Assembly (NCBI RefSeq): GCF_020447205.1
Contig: NZ_JAJAEL010000039.1
Coordinates: forward strand, 302,627 to 366,626
Direction of reading: 5' to 3'
From: Thalassolituus alkanivorans
Lineage (GTDB): Bacteria; Pseudomonadota; Gammaproteobacteria; Pseudomonadales; Oceanobacteraceae
DNA: 64,000 bases
The position numbers were made by a program, and so were the translations under genes. The notes below the pieces were generated by a model that worked only from the letters and a program-made list of their open reading frames with translations, was not told the origin of the DNA and ran no database searches. Below are positions 33,729 to 43,931 of the stretch, piece after piece (the first letter of the stretch is position 1; every line of letters starts with the position of its first letter).

Positions 33729-36700
33729 TTATTTCTGCTCCAGAATAAAGCGGCGGTATAACACCGGCAGCACATAGAGGGTCAGCAGGGTTGAGGTAAA
33801 TAAACCGCCGATCACCACAATGGCCAGCGGCTTCTGAATTTCACTGCCGGGGCCGGTGGCGAATAATAATGGCAGCAGACCAACGGCACCGGTGGTTGCG
33901 GTCATTAATACCGGACGCAGGCGGCGCACCGCGCCATCCCGTACTACCTGTAATCCCTGTTGCCCAAGGTTCAGTAAATGGCGGAACTGATCAACCAGCA
34001 CCACGCCATTCATCACGGCGACGCCCAGCAGGGCAATAAAGCCAACCGATGCCGGAACCGATAAATATTCACCGCTTAACCACAGGGCAATAATGCCGCC
34101 GATTAATGCGAAAGGAATATTGGCGAGAATCAGCAGCGCTTCATCCAGCCGGCCAAAGGTGGTGAATAACACCAGTAATACCAGAGCAATGGCGACCGGC
34201 ACCATTAACCCGAGGCGGGCATTGGCCCGTTGCTGATTTTCAAATTCGCCACCCCAGGACAACACATAACCTGCCGGCAGCCTGATGTTTTCCGCAACCC
34301 GCTGTTGTGCGCTGGCAACAAAATCACTCAAGGCCACGCCGCTGACATTAACGTTAACCAGTGCAAATCGCTGACCCTGCTCGCGCTTAATTAATACCGG
34401 CCCCTGCACCTCTCGTGCGCTGACCAGTGCCGATAAGGGGACGGCCTGACCATCGGCGCTGGCCATCGTCAGCTCATTCAGTAACTGCTCAACCTGCAGC
34501 CGGGTTGGCTGACGCAGCAGTAACGGAACCTGGCGGTCGCTGAAGACCACGTCGCCGCTGTTAATACCTTCCAGATAGCTGCGCAGGGTTTGCTGTACGT
34601 CTTCAACGTTAAAGCCAAAATGAGCAATACGCGGGTAATTATTTTCCAGCTGCAGATAGTGCATACCATCGGCCTGTGAAACCATAACCTCGCTGACGCC
34701 GGTCAGATTTTTCATTTCATTACCGATCTGGTCGGCCAGACGCTGCAGTTCGGCCAGATCGCTGCCAAACACTTTAATGGCAACGTCACCACGGGAACCG
34801 GAAATCATTTCTGATACGCGCATATCAATGGGCTGGGTAAAGCCGTAATCAACACCGGGAAACTGTTCCATCACGGTGCGGATCTGGTCTTTGATGGCGT
34901 CTTTATTTTCTGCCTGCCACTGATCGCGTGGTTTCAGTTGCAGGAACATATCGGTTTCATTCAACCCCATCGGGTCCATACCCAGATCGTCGGAACCACT
35001 GCGGGCAATAATCCGCTCGATATCGCTGACTGCTGCCAGCATGGCACTCTGAACTTTCAGGTCGATGGCGGCGGACGCCTGTAAGTTAATGGTGGGTGTT
35101 TTTTCCAGCTGTACAATTAAATCGCCTTCATCCATCTCCGGCATAAAGGCTTTGCCGGTCTGCAGGTAAGCCAGTATGGCCAGTACAATGGCAACCGCCA
35201 GTCCCAACATAATAGGTTTAGGATTCTGTAAGGCAGCCGACAGGCTGGATTCATAACGGCTTTGCAGATGCACGATCCAGCCTGGGGTGCTTACCTTGTT
35301 TTCGTTGATGGCAAGGGTGCATAACACCGGGATCAGTGTCAGCGATACCAGCAGACTGCTGGCCATGGCAAACATAATGGTCATCGCTACCGGCGCGAAT
35401 AATTTACCTTCCAGCCCCTGCAGGGTCACCAATGGCGAAAATACCAGAAGAATAATCAGGGTGCCGGAAATAATAGGCACCATCACCTCTTTAATAGCGC
35501 GGAAAATAACATGCATACGCGGCAACGAGCGCGAGCCCTGCTGTAATTGCGTGACCGTATTTTCAACCACTACAACAGCACCGTCGACCAGCATACCAAT
35601 GGCAATTGCCAGGCCGCCCAGACTCATCAGGTTAGCGCTCATACCGAAGTAATCCATGATAATAAAGGTCATCAGGGCAGACATCGGCAGGTTAACCGCC
35701 ACCACCATGGCGACCCGCACGTTACCAATAAATAAACCGAGCAGAATAATTACCAAAGCAACGGCAATCCATAAGGCTTCTGATACGGTATTAACGGCAC
35801 GTTCAATTAAGTTGCTGCGGTCGTAAAACACATTAATGCTGAGTTCTGCTGGCAGGCTGGGGCGCAGTGTATCGAGGGCTTCACGTACACCGCTGATTAC
35901 TTTCTGGGCGTCAGCGTTTTTCAGTGCGACGACTAAGGCCTGAACTGTTTCACCCTTTCCGTCTTCGGTAACCGCGCCATAACGGGTCATGGATGACAGC
36001 GAAACGGTGGCAACATCGGCAAGACGAATGGCGCTGCCGTTATGCCAGCGGATAATGCGGTTTTCCAGATCCTGCAGGCTCTGAATGCGGCCACCACTGG
36101 AAACGATAATAGATTCTTCACCGCTGTCGATGCGTCCGGCGCCGTCGTTACGGTTATTGCTTTGCAGAAAATTGTGCAGATCCTGTAATGTCATTCCGGC
36201 GCGCGCCAGTGCCAGTGTATCCGGTGCCACCTGATAGGCTTCGACCCGGCCGCCGAGGGCATTAATATCGGCCACACCGGGCACCGTGCGCAGCAACGGT
36301 CTGATCTGCCAGTCGAGGATACGGCGTTTTTCGGCAAGCGATAACGGGCCGTCCAGAGTAAACATAAATAATTCGCCCAGTGGCGTACTCATGGCGGCAA
36401 TGCCACCGCTGATACCCTGAGGTAAATCCGGCCATATTGCCGCCAGGCGCTCGGCAACCTGCTGTCTGGCCCAGTAAATATCGGTGCCACCGGTAAAGTC
36501 GACGGTAATATCGGTGATGCCGTATTTTACCACCGAGCGCAGAATACTCTGGTTGGGAATACCCAGCAGTTCGACTTCGATTTTCCGTGTGACGCGGGTT
36601 TCAAGCTCTTCCGGTGCCAGCCCCGGTGCTTTAATAATAATTTTTACCTGAGTCGGAGAAATCTCCGGGTAGGCATCAATACGCAGATTCTGAAAGGTAT

Positions 36701-36785
36701 TCAGTCCGGCCAGAAAAACCGCAACGCTGATAACAATAATCAGAATGCGCTGTTTTAATACGCCCTGTAATAATGCGGATAACAT
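33729..36785 (-). CDS. HME-RND heavy-metal efflux pump, CusA/CzcA type (system 1)
   Basis: A 1018-aa inner-membrane proton antiporter. Family features: FQNLRIDAYPEISPTQV at the N-terminus, TRKIEVELLGIPN, TM4 motif AIGMLVDGAVVVVENTV (about 395-411) with the Asp of the proton relay, FMPEMDEGDLIVQLEKTP (about 541-558), QPIDMRVSEMISGSRGDVAIKVFG and the C-terminal helices ending VLPVLYRRF. Exports a metal cation (Cu/Ag or Zn/Co/Cd/Ni); the ion cannot be assigned safely. It starts 1 bp after the adaptor stop. Operon order: outer-membrane factor, adaptor, pump, DUF3240. Confidence 0.92.
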   Translation of the reverse strand: MLSALLQGVLKQRILIIVISVAVFLAGLNTFQNLRIDAYPEISPTQVKIIIKAPGLAPEELETRVTRKIEVELLGIPNQSILRSVVKYGITDITVDFTGGTDIYWARQQVAERLAAIWPDLPQGISGGIAAMSTPLGELFMFTLDGPLSLAEKRRILDWQIRPLLRTVPGVADINALGGRVEAYQVAPDTLALARAGMTLQDLHNFLQSNNRNDGAGRIDSGEESIIVSSGGRIQSLQDLENRIIRWHNGSAIRLADVATVSLSSMTRYGAVTEDGKGETVQALVVALKNADAQKVISGVREALDTLRPSLPAELSINVFYDRSNLIERAVNTVSEALWIAVALVIILLGLFIGNVRVAMVVAVNLPMSALMTFIIMDYFGMSANLMSLGGLAIAIGMLVDGAVVVVENTVTQLQQGSRSLPRMHVIFRAIKEVMVPIISGTLIILLVFSPLVTLQGLEGKLFAPVAMTIMFAMASSLLVSLTLIPVLCTLAINENKVSTPGWIVHLQSRYESSLSAALQNPKPIMLGLAVAIVLAILAYLQTGKAFMPEMDEGDLIVQLEKTPTINLQASAAIDLKVQSAMLAAVSDIERIIARSGSDDLGMDPMGLNETDMFLQLKPRDQWQAENKDAIKDQIRTVMEQFPGVDYGFTQPIDMRVSEMISGSRGDVAIKVFGSDLAELQRLADQIGNEMKNLTGVSEVMVSQADGMHYLQLENNYPRIAHFGFNVEDVQQTLRSYLEGINSGDVVFSDRQVPLLLRQPTRLQVEQLLNELTMASADGQAVPLSALVSAREVQGPVLIKREQGQRFALVNVNVSGVALSDFVASAQQRVAENIRLPAGYVLSWGGEFENQQRANARLGLMVPVAIALVLLVLFTTFGRLDEALLILANIPFALIGGIIALWLSGEYLSVPASVGFIALLGVAVMNGVVLVDQFRHLLNLGQQGLQVVRDGAVRRLRPVLMTATTGAVGLLPLLFATGPGSEIQKPLAIVVIGGLFTSTLLTLYVLPVLYRRFILEQK

Positions 36786-37865
36786 TTATTCGCTCTCCAT
36801 ACTTTGCCAGAGAGCTTTCAGCGCCGCCGTACCACTGATGGCAATTTCACGGTTTTCCAGTGCCATGTCCTGCAGTAATAAACCACGGTTACCGGCAATG
36901 AACTGCTGCAGTTCGGTTACCTTCAGTCCATCAGGTGTGCGGATAAATACCCAGGATTTATCGTTATGGCGTACCCGGGCGGCAGCTTCTGTTGGCCAGC
37001 CGGAAACCTTTGATGGAATATCAATAATCAGACTACTGCCCGGTATCAGATTATCTGCCTTGAGCCATACTTCAGTCTGTGCGGCTGCATTCTGTACGCT
37101 GCCGATACTCTGAACCGTCGCCTGCTGCTGTGTGGCAGAAATATTAAGGTGTTGGCCAATACTCAGGTTATGCAACAGATGCTGAGGCACCGAAAGGCGT
37201 AAGCGCAGCGCATTTTCCGGCCAGAATTCTGCCAGGGAGTCACCGGCCATAAAATGCTCGCCGGGCTGATGTTTTATGGTAATCAGCCAGCCACTTTCCG
37301 GCGCTTGCAGAGCATAATCGGCATCGCTGGCGTTTTGCCATTGCGCAGGAAGATGCTTCAGAATCTGTGCGTTAAGTTTTTTCTGATCATTCAGCTGCTG
37401 GCATTGCAGTTGTTGTTCCTGTAAATCCAGACGAGAGGTCAGGCCACTTTTATTCCGCTCCCGCATATCACTGAGACGCTGATTACACAGGCTGGCCTGT
37501 TGCTGTAAACGCTGGTTGCTCTGAAAAAAATCCAGTACATCGTGGCTGTGCAGTAATGCCAGAGGTTCTTTTTCAGTAATAAAATTACCCGTTGTGGCTT
37601 GCCATTCTTCCAGTCGTCCTTCGAAGGGCAGGCTGATGTTTTCCGCCTGACCGGGAGCAACAGTACTGATTGCCGGCAGGGATGCCAGCACCACCTGATC
37701 CTGTTTTCCCAGTGTCTGAAAGCGTACTCCCAGATTGTCCAGCTGCTCGTTGCTGATGGTCAGCTGTGTGGTAACGGGCATATTTTCAGCAAGGCTGGTC
37801 TGAGTGCTGGCCAGTAACAGACTGACGGCCAGTAACGGATTAATGTACAGACAGCAGAATTTCAT
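36786..37865 (-). CDS. RND efflux periplasmic adaptor subunit (system 1)
   Basis: A 359-aa adaptor (membrane fusion protein) with signal peptide (LLAVSLLLASTQTSLA, then ENMPV). Barrel-sandwich part: ISLPFEGRLEEWQATTGNFITEKEPLALLHS (about 78-108). Helical hairpin about 110-165 with many Gln and Leu. Lipoyl return YALQAPESGWLITIKHQPGEHFMAGDSLAEFW, then beta-barrel domain. It bridges the pump and the TolC-like channel. No His-rich metal motif, unlike the adaptor of system 2. Confidence 0.88.
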   Translation of the reverse strand: MKFCCLYINPLLAVSLLLASTQTSLAENMPVTTQLTISNEQLDNLGVRFQTLGKQDQVVLASLPAISTVAPGQAENISLPFEGRLEEWQATTGNFITEKEPLALLHSHDVLDFFQSNQRLQQQASLCNQRLSDMRERNKSGLTSRLDLQEQQLQCQQLNDQKKLNAQILKHLPAQWQNASDADYALQAPESGWLITIKHQPGEHFMAGDSLAEFWPENALRLRLSVPQHLLHNLSIGQHLNISATQQQATVQSIGSVQNAAAQTEVWLKADNLIPGSSLIIDIPSKVSGWPTEAAARVRHNDKSWVFIRTPDGLKVTELQQFIAGNRGLLLQDMALENREIAISGTAALKALWQSMESE

Positions 37866-37920
37866 AACAGGGGCTCCTGTAACTGAGCAGAAAAATTAAC
37901 AACGGTTGTGCTGAACAGGT

Positions 37921-39114
37921 TCATAGCGAATATCCCTGTAACAGATTCCACTGGCTGATATTGCGCAGATATTCAATCCGCGCTTCATCGGCCTGTTGTT
38001 GCAGGCGCCAGATGCTGGCCTGAATCTGCAACCACTGAAAACCTGACAGGCTGCCGCGTTGGTAAGCCTGATACTGGCTCTGATATTGCGCGCTGGCCTG
38101 CTGGCTCATGTCTTTTAATTCGTTCATACGTTGTTGTTGCTGCGGCAGGGTTGTCGCCAGAACATTGCGCTCGTTCTCAAGCTGTTGGCGTGTACGCAGC
38201 CATTCGCTGTGGCGATTACCCAGTTCGCGTACTGCGTTGCGGCGTTCGCTGTAATTGCTGCCGCCAAAATCAAAGCTTATTCCGACTTGCAGGGCATCGC
38301 TGGCTGGCTGAGCATTCACCGCCTGCTGATGTTTTACGCCCAGACTTAAACGCGGATTGAGCGTATTTTTCTGCTGGCTGCGTAATTGCGCATCGGATAG
38401 TTGTTTTTGTATCTGCAATAACTGCAGTAACGGATGGTTATCCAGCGGTTGTTCCGGCAGGAGAGTGAAAGACCAATCGCCAGGTAATTCCGTCAGCGCT
38501 GTCCACTGTTGCCACTGCTGCTGCAGGGTCTGTTGCTGGCGCTGGTTCAGCAGCTGCTGATTTTTAAGCTGCTGATATTGCTCCTGCAGGGTAAGGCGAT
38601 CGGCAGCCGGACGTTCGCCCTGACGGATTAATAAATCCAGCCACTGCAATTGTTGCTGCATTGCTGCCAGGCGGCCCTGAATTCGTTGCTGACTCAGGTT
38701 GAGGCTCTGCCAGTCCCACCACCAGGTCTGTAATTTTCCCGCCAGCTGCCAGCGCAGCAATTGTTGATAAGCCAGGCTTTCATTGCCTGCTGCTTGCTGA
38801 TAATCGCGCTGACTCTGCATTAAGCCCGGACGAGCGAGGGGAAGCTCCAGCCGGGTTTGCCATTCTTCGGCACTGCCGCTGGCATCATTGCCCTGCTGAT
38901 AATCGACGGCAATGGACGGGGCTGCAGCCAGCCAGCCGGGCAGGCGCCGGTTGTTAATATCGTTTTCTGCCGGCAGATACTGTTGTTCCGGCAGCTGTTG
39001 CCAGGCCGCTTCGAGGCTTTGCTGAAAGTTACCGCCCGCCTGAACCCCGATTGCTAATGGCAATAAAAGCAGGGCAGCGAGAAAGCGCTGCGGCTGAATA
39101 TTCTTCTGCTCCAT
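37921..39114 (-). CDS. TolC-family outer-membrane factor (system 1)
   Basis: A 397-aa outer-membrane channel subunit from the ATG at 39114 (MEQKNIQPQRFLAALLLLP), preceded by GCGGAGAAC; the longer frame to 39147 is not supported. Signal peptide ends near GVQAGGN. Long Gln-rich coiled-coil repeats (QQQLQWLDLLIRQGER, QQYQQLKNQQLLNQR) as in CusC/CzcC-type proteins. First gene of the system 1 operon; 55 bp separate it from the adaptor. Confidence 0.85.
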   Translation of the reverse strand: MEQKNIQPQRFLAALLLLPLAIGVQAGGNFQQSLEAAWQQLPEQQYLPAENDINNRRLPGWLAAAPSIAVDYQQGNDASGSAEEWQTRLELPLARPGLMQSQRDYQQAAGNESLAYQQLLRWQLAGKLQTWWWDWQSLNLSQQRIQGRLAAMQQQLQWLDLLIRQGERPAADRLTLQEQYQQLKNQQLLNQRQQQTLQQQWQQWTALTELPGDWSFTLLPEQPLDNHPLLQLLQIQKQLSDAQLRSQQKNTLNPRLSLGVKHQQAVNAQPASDALQVGISFDFGGSNYSERRNAVRELGNRHSEWLRTRQQLENERNVLATTLPQQQQRMNELKDMSQQASAQYQSQYQAYQRGSLSGFQWLQIQASIWRLQQQADEARIEYLRNISQWNLLQGYSL

Positions 39115-39147
39115 AAAGTGTTCTCCGCTGAATACCGGAGGCAACAT

Positions 39148-39328
39148 AGCGGCACAAGCTGAAACGAAACTGAAAAAGGCCGCTTTTCATGTAAAGCAGC
39201 GTCAGAGTTGTTAATGATTCTGTTTAATTATCCTCGCGGGATAAGAATCATTCTGATCAGAATATCCGGGCAGGTTTTGAGTGGCGGTTTCAGAGTGGTA
39301 GGTGCGGAAGCAGAATATAAAGTAATTT
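39148..39328. other. Upstream region of RND operon 1, no gene
   Basis: It should hold the promoter of the first efflux operon. No clear metal-regulator operator was recognised by eye. The sequence GCAGAATATAAAGTAA near 39310 recurs as GCAGAATATAAAGCAA at 39405, on the other side of the REP-like pair. Confidence 0.4.
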
Positions 39329-39395
39329 CTCGTTCCTACGCTCTGCGTGGGAATGCAACTGTGCCAACAAGGGCTACCACGCAGAGCGTGGGAGC
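39329..39395. repeat. REP-like palindrome pair (inverted doublet)
   Basis: Two copies of the CCACGCAGAGCGTGG-type palindrome in opposite orientations: CTCGTTCCTACGCTCTGCGTGG (read as two adjoining parts) at 39329-39350 and CTACCACGCAGAGCGTGGGA at 39374-39393. The same palindrome occurs at 27766 and 27821. The doublet is bracketed by near-identical direct repeats (GCAGAATATAAAG), suggesting insertion with target duplication. REP/REPIN-like architecture. Confidence 0.7.
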
Positions 39396-39421
39396 CAGGT
39401 GAAAGCAGAATATAAAGCAAT

Positions 39422-39443
39422 GCATCCCGGTAAACCGGGATGC
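39422..39443 (-). terminator. Stem-loop terminator of RND operon 2
   Basis: GCATCCCGG and CCGGGATGC form a perfect 9-bp stem around a 4-nt loop, 14 bp after the stop of the minus-strand pump gene. The minus strand continues ATTGCTTTATATTC, moderately T-rich. Confidence 0.7.
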
Positions 39444-39457
39444 AGGATCAGAGGTTA

Positions 39458-42400
39458 TTAATCTTCGCGCAGTTTCCACTGCGAGAAAAACGGATACAAC
39501 AGCGGCAATACAAACAGCGTCAGGAAGGTCGCCGTTACCAGTCCGCCGACAATCACACTGGCCAGCGGCTTCTGAATTTCAGCTCCCAGTCCGTTTGACA
39601 TCAGCATCGGAATTAATCCCAGCGCTGAGGTCAGTGCGGTCATTAATACCGGACGCAGGCGTGATAGGGCACCGTTAAATACGGCATCCTGCAAGGTATG
39701 TCCGGCGGCAAAGCGCTGGTTAATACTCTCGACCATCACCACACCATTTAACACTGCCACGCCAAACAGGGTGATAAATCCGACCGAGCCGGGCACCGAT
39801 AAATACTGGCCGGATAACCACAGCGAGAAAATTCCGCCAATAACCGCCAGCGGCACATTCAGCAGAATCAGCAGCGCCTGGCCGACCGAGCCAAAGGCGA
39901 AATACAGCAACAGGGCAATTAATCCTAATGACAGCGGTACAATCATCATTAAGCGTTGCTGCGCGCGTTGCTGATTTTCAAACTGGCCGCCAATACTGAC
40001 GGCGTAACCCGGCGGTAATTGCAGCTGAGTGTCGATGGCGTTACGGATATCGGCCACCACACTGCCCATATCGCGGCCTTCTACGTTGGCCTGAATTACC
40101 AGTCGCCGCTGCACGTCATCACGCCGTACCTGTGGCGGCCCGGAGGCAAATTCCACCGTGGCAACATCACCGAGGCGGACGATGGCACCGGAGGGTGAAC
40201 GCAGGCGTAAATCAGCAATAGCGGCAGCGTTGTCGCGGAACTCCTGCTGCAGGCGCACATAAATATCGTAACGTTCGTTACCGTTAATAATCTGTCCGGC
40301 ACTGGTGCCACCCAAGCCATCGCGTACCAGAGTCAGTACGTTATCCACCGACAGGCCATAGCGCGATAAGGCATCGCGTTTTGGGGTAATGACCAGTTGC
40401 GACTCTCCGGCAATCTGTTCCATGGCGACATCGCGGGTACCGGCAATGGTTTTTACCAGCGTTTCGATCTGCTGCCCCTGCTGTGCCAGAACGTCCAGAT
40501 CCGGGCCGAATAATTTTATGGCCAGCTGGGCGCGAACACCAGACAGCAATTCATCGACGCGGGTGCCGATTGGTTGGGAAAAGTTAAATAACAGACCGGG
40601 GAAAACTTCGAGTTTTTCTTCCATTAAACGCTGCAGCGCCAGACGGTTATCGGCTGACTGCCATTCGCTGCGGGGTTTTAAGCCGATATAAATTTCGATA
40701 TTACTGACCGGCTCCGGATCGCCGCCCAACTCCGGCCGGCCGATACGGCTCATAGCGTAATTTACTTCCGGAAACTGCAGTAATAAGGCTTCCAGTTTCG
40801 GCGCAACACTCAGTGCGGTTTCTAAGCTGGCAGAGGGTGCCAGAGTAACGCGCAGGTTAATGGTGCCTTCTTCCAGTTCCGGAACAAACTCGGTGCCAAG
40901 GCGCGGAGCAATAATCACGGCGGCCAGCAATAATACTCCGGCCAGCAACATCACCCGGCGTGGAAAACGCAAAGCCTGAGTGAGCAGGTGGCGATACAGC
41001 TTTTCCAGTGGCTGCAGTAAGGGGCTGGGTTTGGCGGTTACCGCTGTGCGGAACATAAAGGTCGCCAGTGCCGGAACAACAATAAGGGCGACCAGAACGG
41101 CGACCAGCATGGCGAGCATGATGGAAATGGCCATAGGCTGGAACAGCTTGGCCTCAACTCCCTCAAAACCAAACAGCGGTAAAAACACCAGCAGAATAAT
41201 ACCGGTGGCAAAAAATACCGGGCGCGCCACTTCGGCAGCGGCTTCCTGAATACGCAGGCTGATGCTGCCCTTGTCGGCATCGGGGTTGTGTTGCAGATGG
41301 CGGAACATATTTTCCACCATCACCACTGAACCATCGACCAGCATACCAATGGCAACGGCAATTCCGCCGAGTGACATCAGGTTGGCCGATAAGCCATACC
41401 AGGACATCAGCATCAAGGCGATGGCGACCGATATTGGAATCGAGATTAATACCAGTACCGTGGCGCGCAGATTCATCATAAACAGCGCCAGTACAATCAG
41501 AATAAACACAAAGGCCAGTGCCAGTGCATTGACTACCGTACTGACGGCCTGTTCGATTAATCCGGCCTGATCGTAAATAACCTCAAAGCTGACGCCTGTG
41601 GGCAATGCCCGATTAATCAGGGCAATCCGTTGGTGAATACCGTCGATGGTGGCTTTGGTATTAGCGCCCATACGCTTAAGTACGATACCGGACACAACCT
41701 CGCCGCCGTTATTCCGCTCACTGTTATTTGGGGCGCTGTTATTTTGATCATAGCTGCGGCTGAAGGTGACAGCACCCTGACGGATTTCACTGCCGAAGCT
41801 GACCTCGGCCACATCAGCTACGGTAACGGCGACGCCATCAATTACCCGCAATGGAATCTGCGCTAATTGTTTTAAACCCTGTTCACCACTGTCGAGCCAG
41901 CCGGTGCCACGGATCACCAGTTGTTCCTGACCACGGTTTAAATACCAGCCGCCGACATTGCGGTTATTGGCTTCCAGTGCATCGATCACATCCTGCTGCG
42001 ATAACTGAAACGCCAGCAAACGGTCAGGATTTAAATTCACCTGATACTGGCGCACATCGCCACCAAAGGACAACACATCGGTCACACCATCAACCGGCAT
42101 TAACAGCAGTTTTACCAGCCAGTCATTCAGGCTGCGCAGTTGCATCAGGTCGTAACCTGAGCCGGGTTCGGCCTGCAGTACATACTGGAATATCTGCCCC
42201 AGACCGGAGGTATTCGGCCCCATTTCCGGAATACCAGCGCCCTGCGGAATAAATTCGCGCGCGGCCTGCAAGCGCTCGAACACCAGCTGGCGGGCAAAAT
42301 AAATATCAGTACCTTCGTTAAACACCACGGTAATTCCGGACAGCCCGGTTTTGGAAATGGAGCGCACTTCGGCCACGCCGGGCAGGGCGTACATTACCGC

Positions 42401-42610
42401 CTCAATCGGGTAGGTAATGAGTTTTTCCACTTCTTCGGCGGCCAGTCCCGGCGCCTCGGTATTAATGGCTACCTGCACGTTGGTAACGTCGGGAAAGGCA
42501 TCGAGGTTCAGCTTCGGCAAAGCGAAAGCGGCAGCAATACATAAACTGGTGATGGCAATCAGCACCAGCAGGCGGTTAGCGACCGCCCAGCGGGTCAGTA
42601 ACGTAAACAT
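39458..42610 (-). CDS. HME-RND heavy-metal efflux pump, CzcA type (system 2)
   Basis: A 1050-aa inner-membrane pump. Features: FALPKLNLDAFPDVTNVQVAINTEAPGLA (CzcA-type N-terminus, in parts), EAVMYALPGVAEVRSISKTGLSGI, TM4 motif AIGMLVDGSVVMVENMF, LGTEFVPELEEGTINLRVTLAPSAS, QPIGTRVDELLSGVRAQLAIKLFG. The EFVPELEEG segment and the His-rich adaptor beside it favour divalent cations such as Co/Zn/Cd over Cu/Ag, but this is inference. A short Asn/Ser-rich insertion (QNNSAPNNSERNNGG, about 285-300) is unusual. It follows its adaptor gene after 17 bp. Confidence 0.92.
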   Translation of the reverse strand: MFTLLTRWAVANRLLVLIAITSLCIAAAFALPKLNLDAFPDVTNVQVAINTEAPGLAAEEVEKLITYPIEAVMYALPGVAEVRSISKTGLSGITVVFNEGTDIYFARQLVFERLQAAREFIPQGAGIPEMGPNTSGLGQIFQYVLQAEPGSGYDLMQLRSLNDWLVKLLLMPVDGVTDVLSFGGDVRQYQVNLNPDRLLAFQLSQQDVIDALEANNRNVGGWYLNRGQEQLVIRGTGWLDSGEQGLKQLAQIPLRVIDGVAVTVADVAEVSFGSEIRQGAVTFSRSYDQNNSAPNNSERNNGGEVVSGIVLKRMGANTKATIDGIHQRIALINRALPTGVSFEVIYDQAGLIEQAVSTVVNALALAFVFILIVLALFMMNLRATVLVLISIPISVAIALMLMSWYGLSANLMSLGGIAVAIGMLVDGSVVMVENMFRHLQHNPDADKGSISLRIQEAAAEVARPVFFATGIILLVFLPLFGFEGVEAKLFQPMAISIMLAMLVAVLVALIVVPALATFMFRTAVTAKPSPLLQPLEKLYRHLLTQALRFPRRVMLLAGVLLLAAVIIAPRLGTEFVPELEEGTINLRVTLAPSASLETALSVAPKLEALLLQFPEVNYAMSRIGRPELGGDPEPVSNIEIYIGLKPRSEWQSADNRLALQRLMEEKLEVFPGLLFNFSQPIGTRVDELLSGVRAQLAIKLFGPDLDVLAQQGQQIETLVKTIAGTRDVAMEQIAGESQLVITPKRDALSRYGLSVDNVLTLVRDGLGGTSAGQIINGNERYDIYVRLQQEFRDNAAAIADLRLRSPSGAIVRLGDVATVEFASGPPQVRRDDVQRRLVIQANVEGRDMGSVVADIRNAIDTQLQLPPGYAVSIGGQFENQQRAQQRLMMIVPLSLGLIALLLYFAFGSVGQALLILLNVPLAVIGGIFSLWLSGQYLSVPGSVGFITLFGVAVLNGVVMVESINQRFAAGHTLQDAVFNGALSRLRPVLMTALTSALGLIPMLMSNGLGAEIQKPLASVIVGGLVTATFLTLFVLPLLYPFFSQWKLRED

Positions 42611-42627
42611 AGTTTTATCCCCAACCC

Positions 42628-43923
42628 TTAGTGATTATGCGGATCAAAGCCGCCTTTCGCTTGCTCGGAAGCAATAAAGAAAGCGCCGGCGACGACGATG
42701 GGGTACTGAGATACAGAGTATTCAGAAAGTGCAGCAGAATCTTTGCTGCTGATTTCTATCAGGATTTCTCCTGCGTTACTGGTGGTGCGTTCGGTCGTCT
42801 GGATTGTCCGGATAGTCCGCCCGCGTTCCACTTCCAGTGCGCTGAATTCGCCGGGTGTGCTTTCAATAAAAATCTGCCAGTCACCATCGCTGCCACGCAC
42901 CAGTGCGGTTTCTGGCACCAGGGTGATGGGATTTTCTGAGCGGGTATAAAAATCGGCGCTGGCAAATAATCCGGGGTGCAGACGGTGATCGGGATTTTCG
43001 ACGGTTAAGCGCACGATACGGGTGCGGGTTAACGGATCAATGGTATGGGATTCATGGCTTATCTGTGCGCTGATATTCAGTCCGGCGACATTAAGCATAA
43101 CGCGGGTATCACGGGTTAAATGCAGCTCAGATTCTGCCGGTAAACGCGCTTCAGCCCAGAGGGTGGTTTCGTCGGTGATCTGCATTAAGGCACTGCCGGC
43201 GGTTACACGCTGACCCTGCTGAAAATCATCGCTTAATACCAGCCCCGCAGTCTGTGCGGTTAACTGATATTCGCCGAAGCTGGCCGGGGTTAATTCTGCA
43301 TCGGCATTCAGGCCATAAGCGGTGAGGCGTGCGCGCGCTGCGGCGAGGGTATTTTCGGCTTGATTATAACGGGCGGCCCCGGCAGCATTTTTACCGAGAT
43401 TTTTTACCCGCTGCCATTCAGAGCGGGCGCTGCGTAATTCCGCCTGGGCACTGGCAACACCTTCGCTGAATAAGGTCAGCAATGGTTGTCCGGGTTGTAC
43501 GTGATCACCCAGTGCGACATGGCGGGTGATTACCACCGAATCGACCCGTGGCGAGACAACAAAACTGCGGTAACCGTTGGCGCGGATTTCGGCCGGTGCA
43601 CGCAGCGGAATATCGGTTTTTTCGGCAGGAATTATCCTGCTGATAATGCCGGCCTGCTGTATCTGTTCTGCGCTTAAATGCACGCTGTTTTCGTTGTCGT
43701 TATGTTCGTCCTGTTCATGTTCATACTCTTTGCCCGGTTCGCTGAGCGTTTGGTTTTGGCTGGAGGCATGTTCGTGGTCATGGCCGTCACCGGCATAACC
43801 GGGCAGCGGTAAAACCAGGGCTAATAACAGAATTGGCGTCAGCATCAGGCGCTGTGCCATGGCTGGTTTGTTGTCTGATTGATTATCTGAAAATAATTTA
43901 TTAACTGAATACAGTGGCAGCAT
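42628..43923 (-). CDS. RND periplasmic adaptor, CzcB-like, His-rich (system 2)
   Basis: A 431-aa adaptor from the ATG at 43923 (MLPLYSVNKLF); a GTG at 43935 overlapping the previous stop is possible. Signal sequence LMLTPILLLALVLPLPGYAG, then a His/Glu/Asp-rich metal-binding segment (DGHDHEHASS; YEHEQDEHNDNENS) before the family start VHLSAEQIQQAGI. Hairpin region with QAELRSARSEWQRVKNLGK. The His-rich N-terminus is characteristic of CzcB-like subunits. Its start is coupled to the outer-membrane factor gene. Confidence 0.9.
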   Translation of the reverse strand: MLPLYSVNKLFSDNQSDNKPAMAQRLMLTPILLLALVLPLPGYAGDGHDHEHASSQNQTLSEPGKEYEHEQDEHNDNENSVHLSAEQIQQAGIISRIIPAEKTDIPLRAPAEIRANGYRSFVVSPRVDSVVITRHVALGDHVQPGQPLLTLFSEGVASAQAELRSARSEWQRVKNLGKNAAGAARYNQAENTLAAARARLTAYGLNADAELTPASFGEYQLTAQTAGLVLSDDFQQGQRVTAGSALMQITDETTLWAEARLPAESELHLTRDTRVMLNVAGLNISAQISHESHTIDPLTRTRIVRLTVENPDHRLHPGLFASADFYTRSENPITLVPETALVRGSDGDWQIFIESTPGEFSALEVERGRTIRTIQTTERTTSNAGEILIEISSKDSAALSEYSVSQYPIVVAGAFFIASEQAKGGFDPHNH

Positions 43924-43931
43924 AATGTTTC

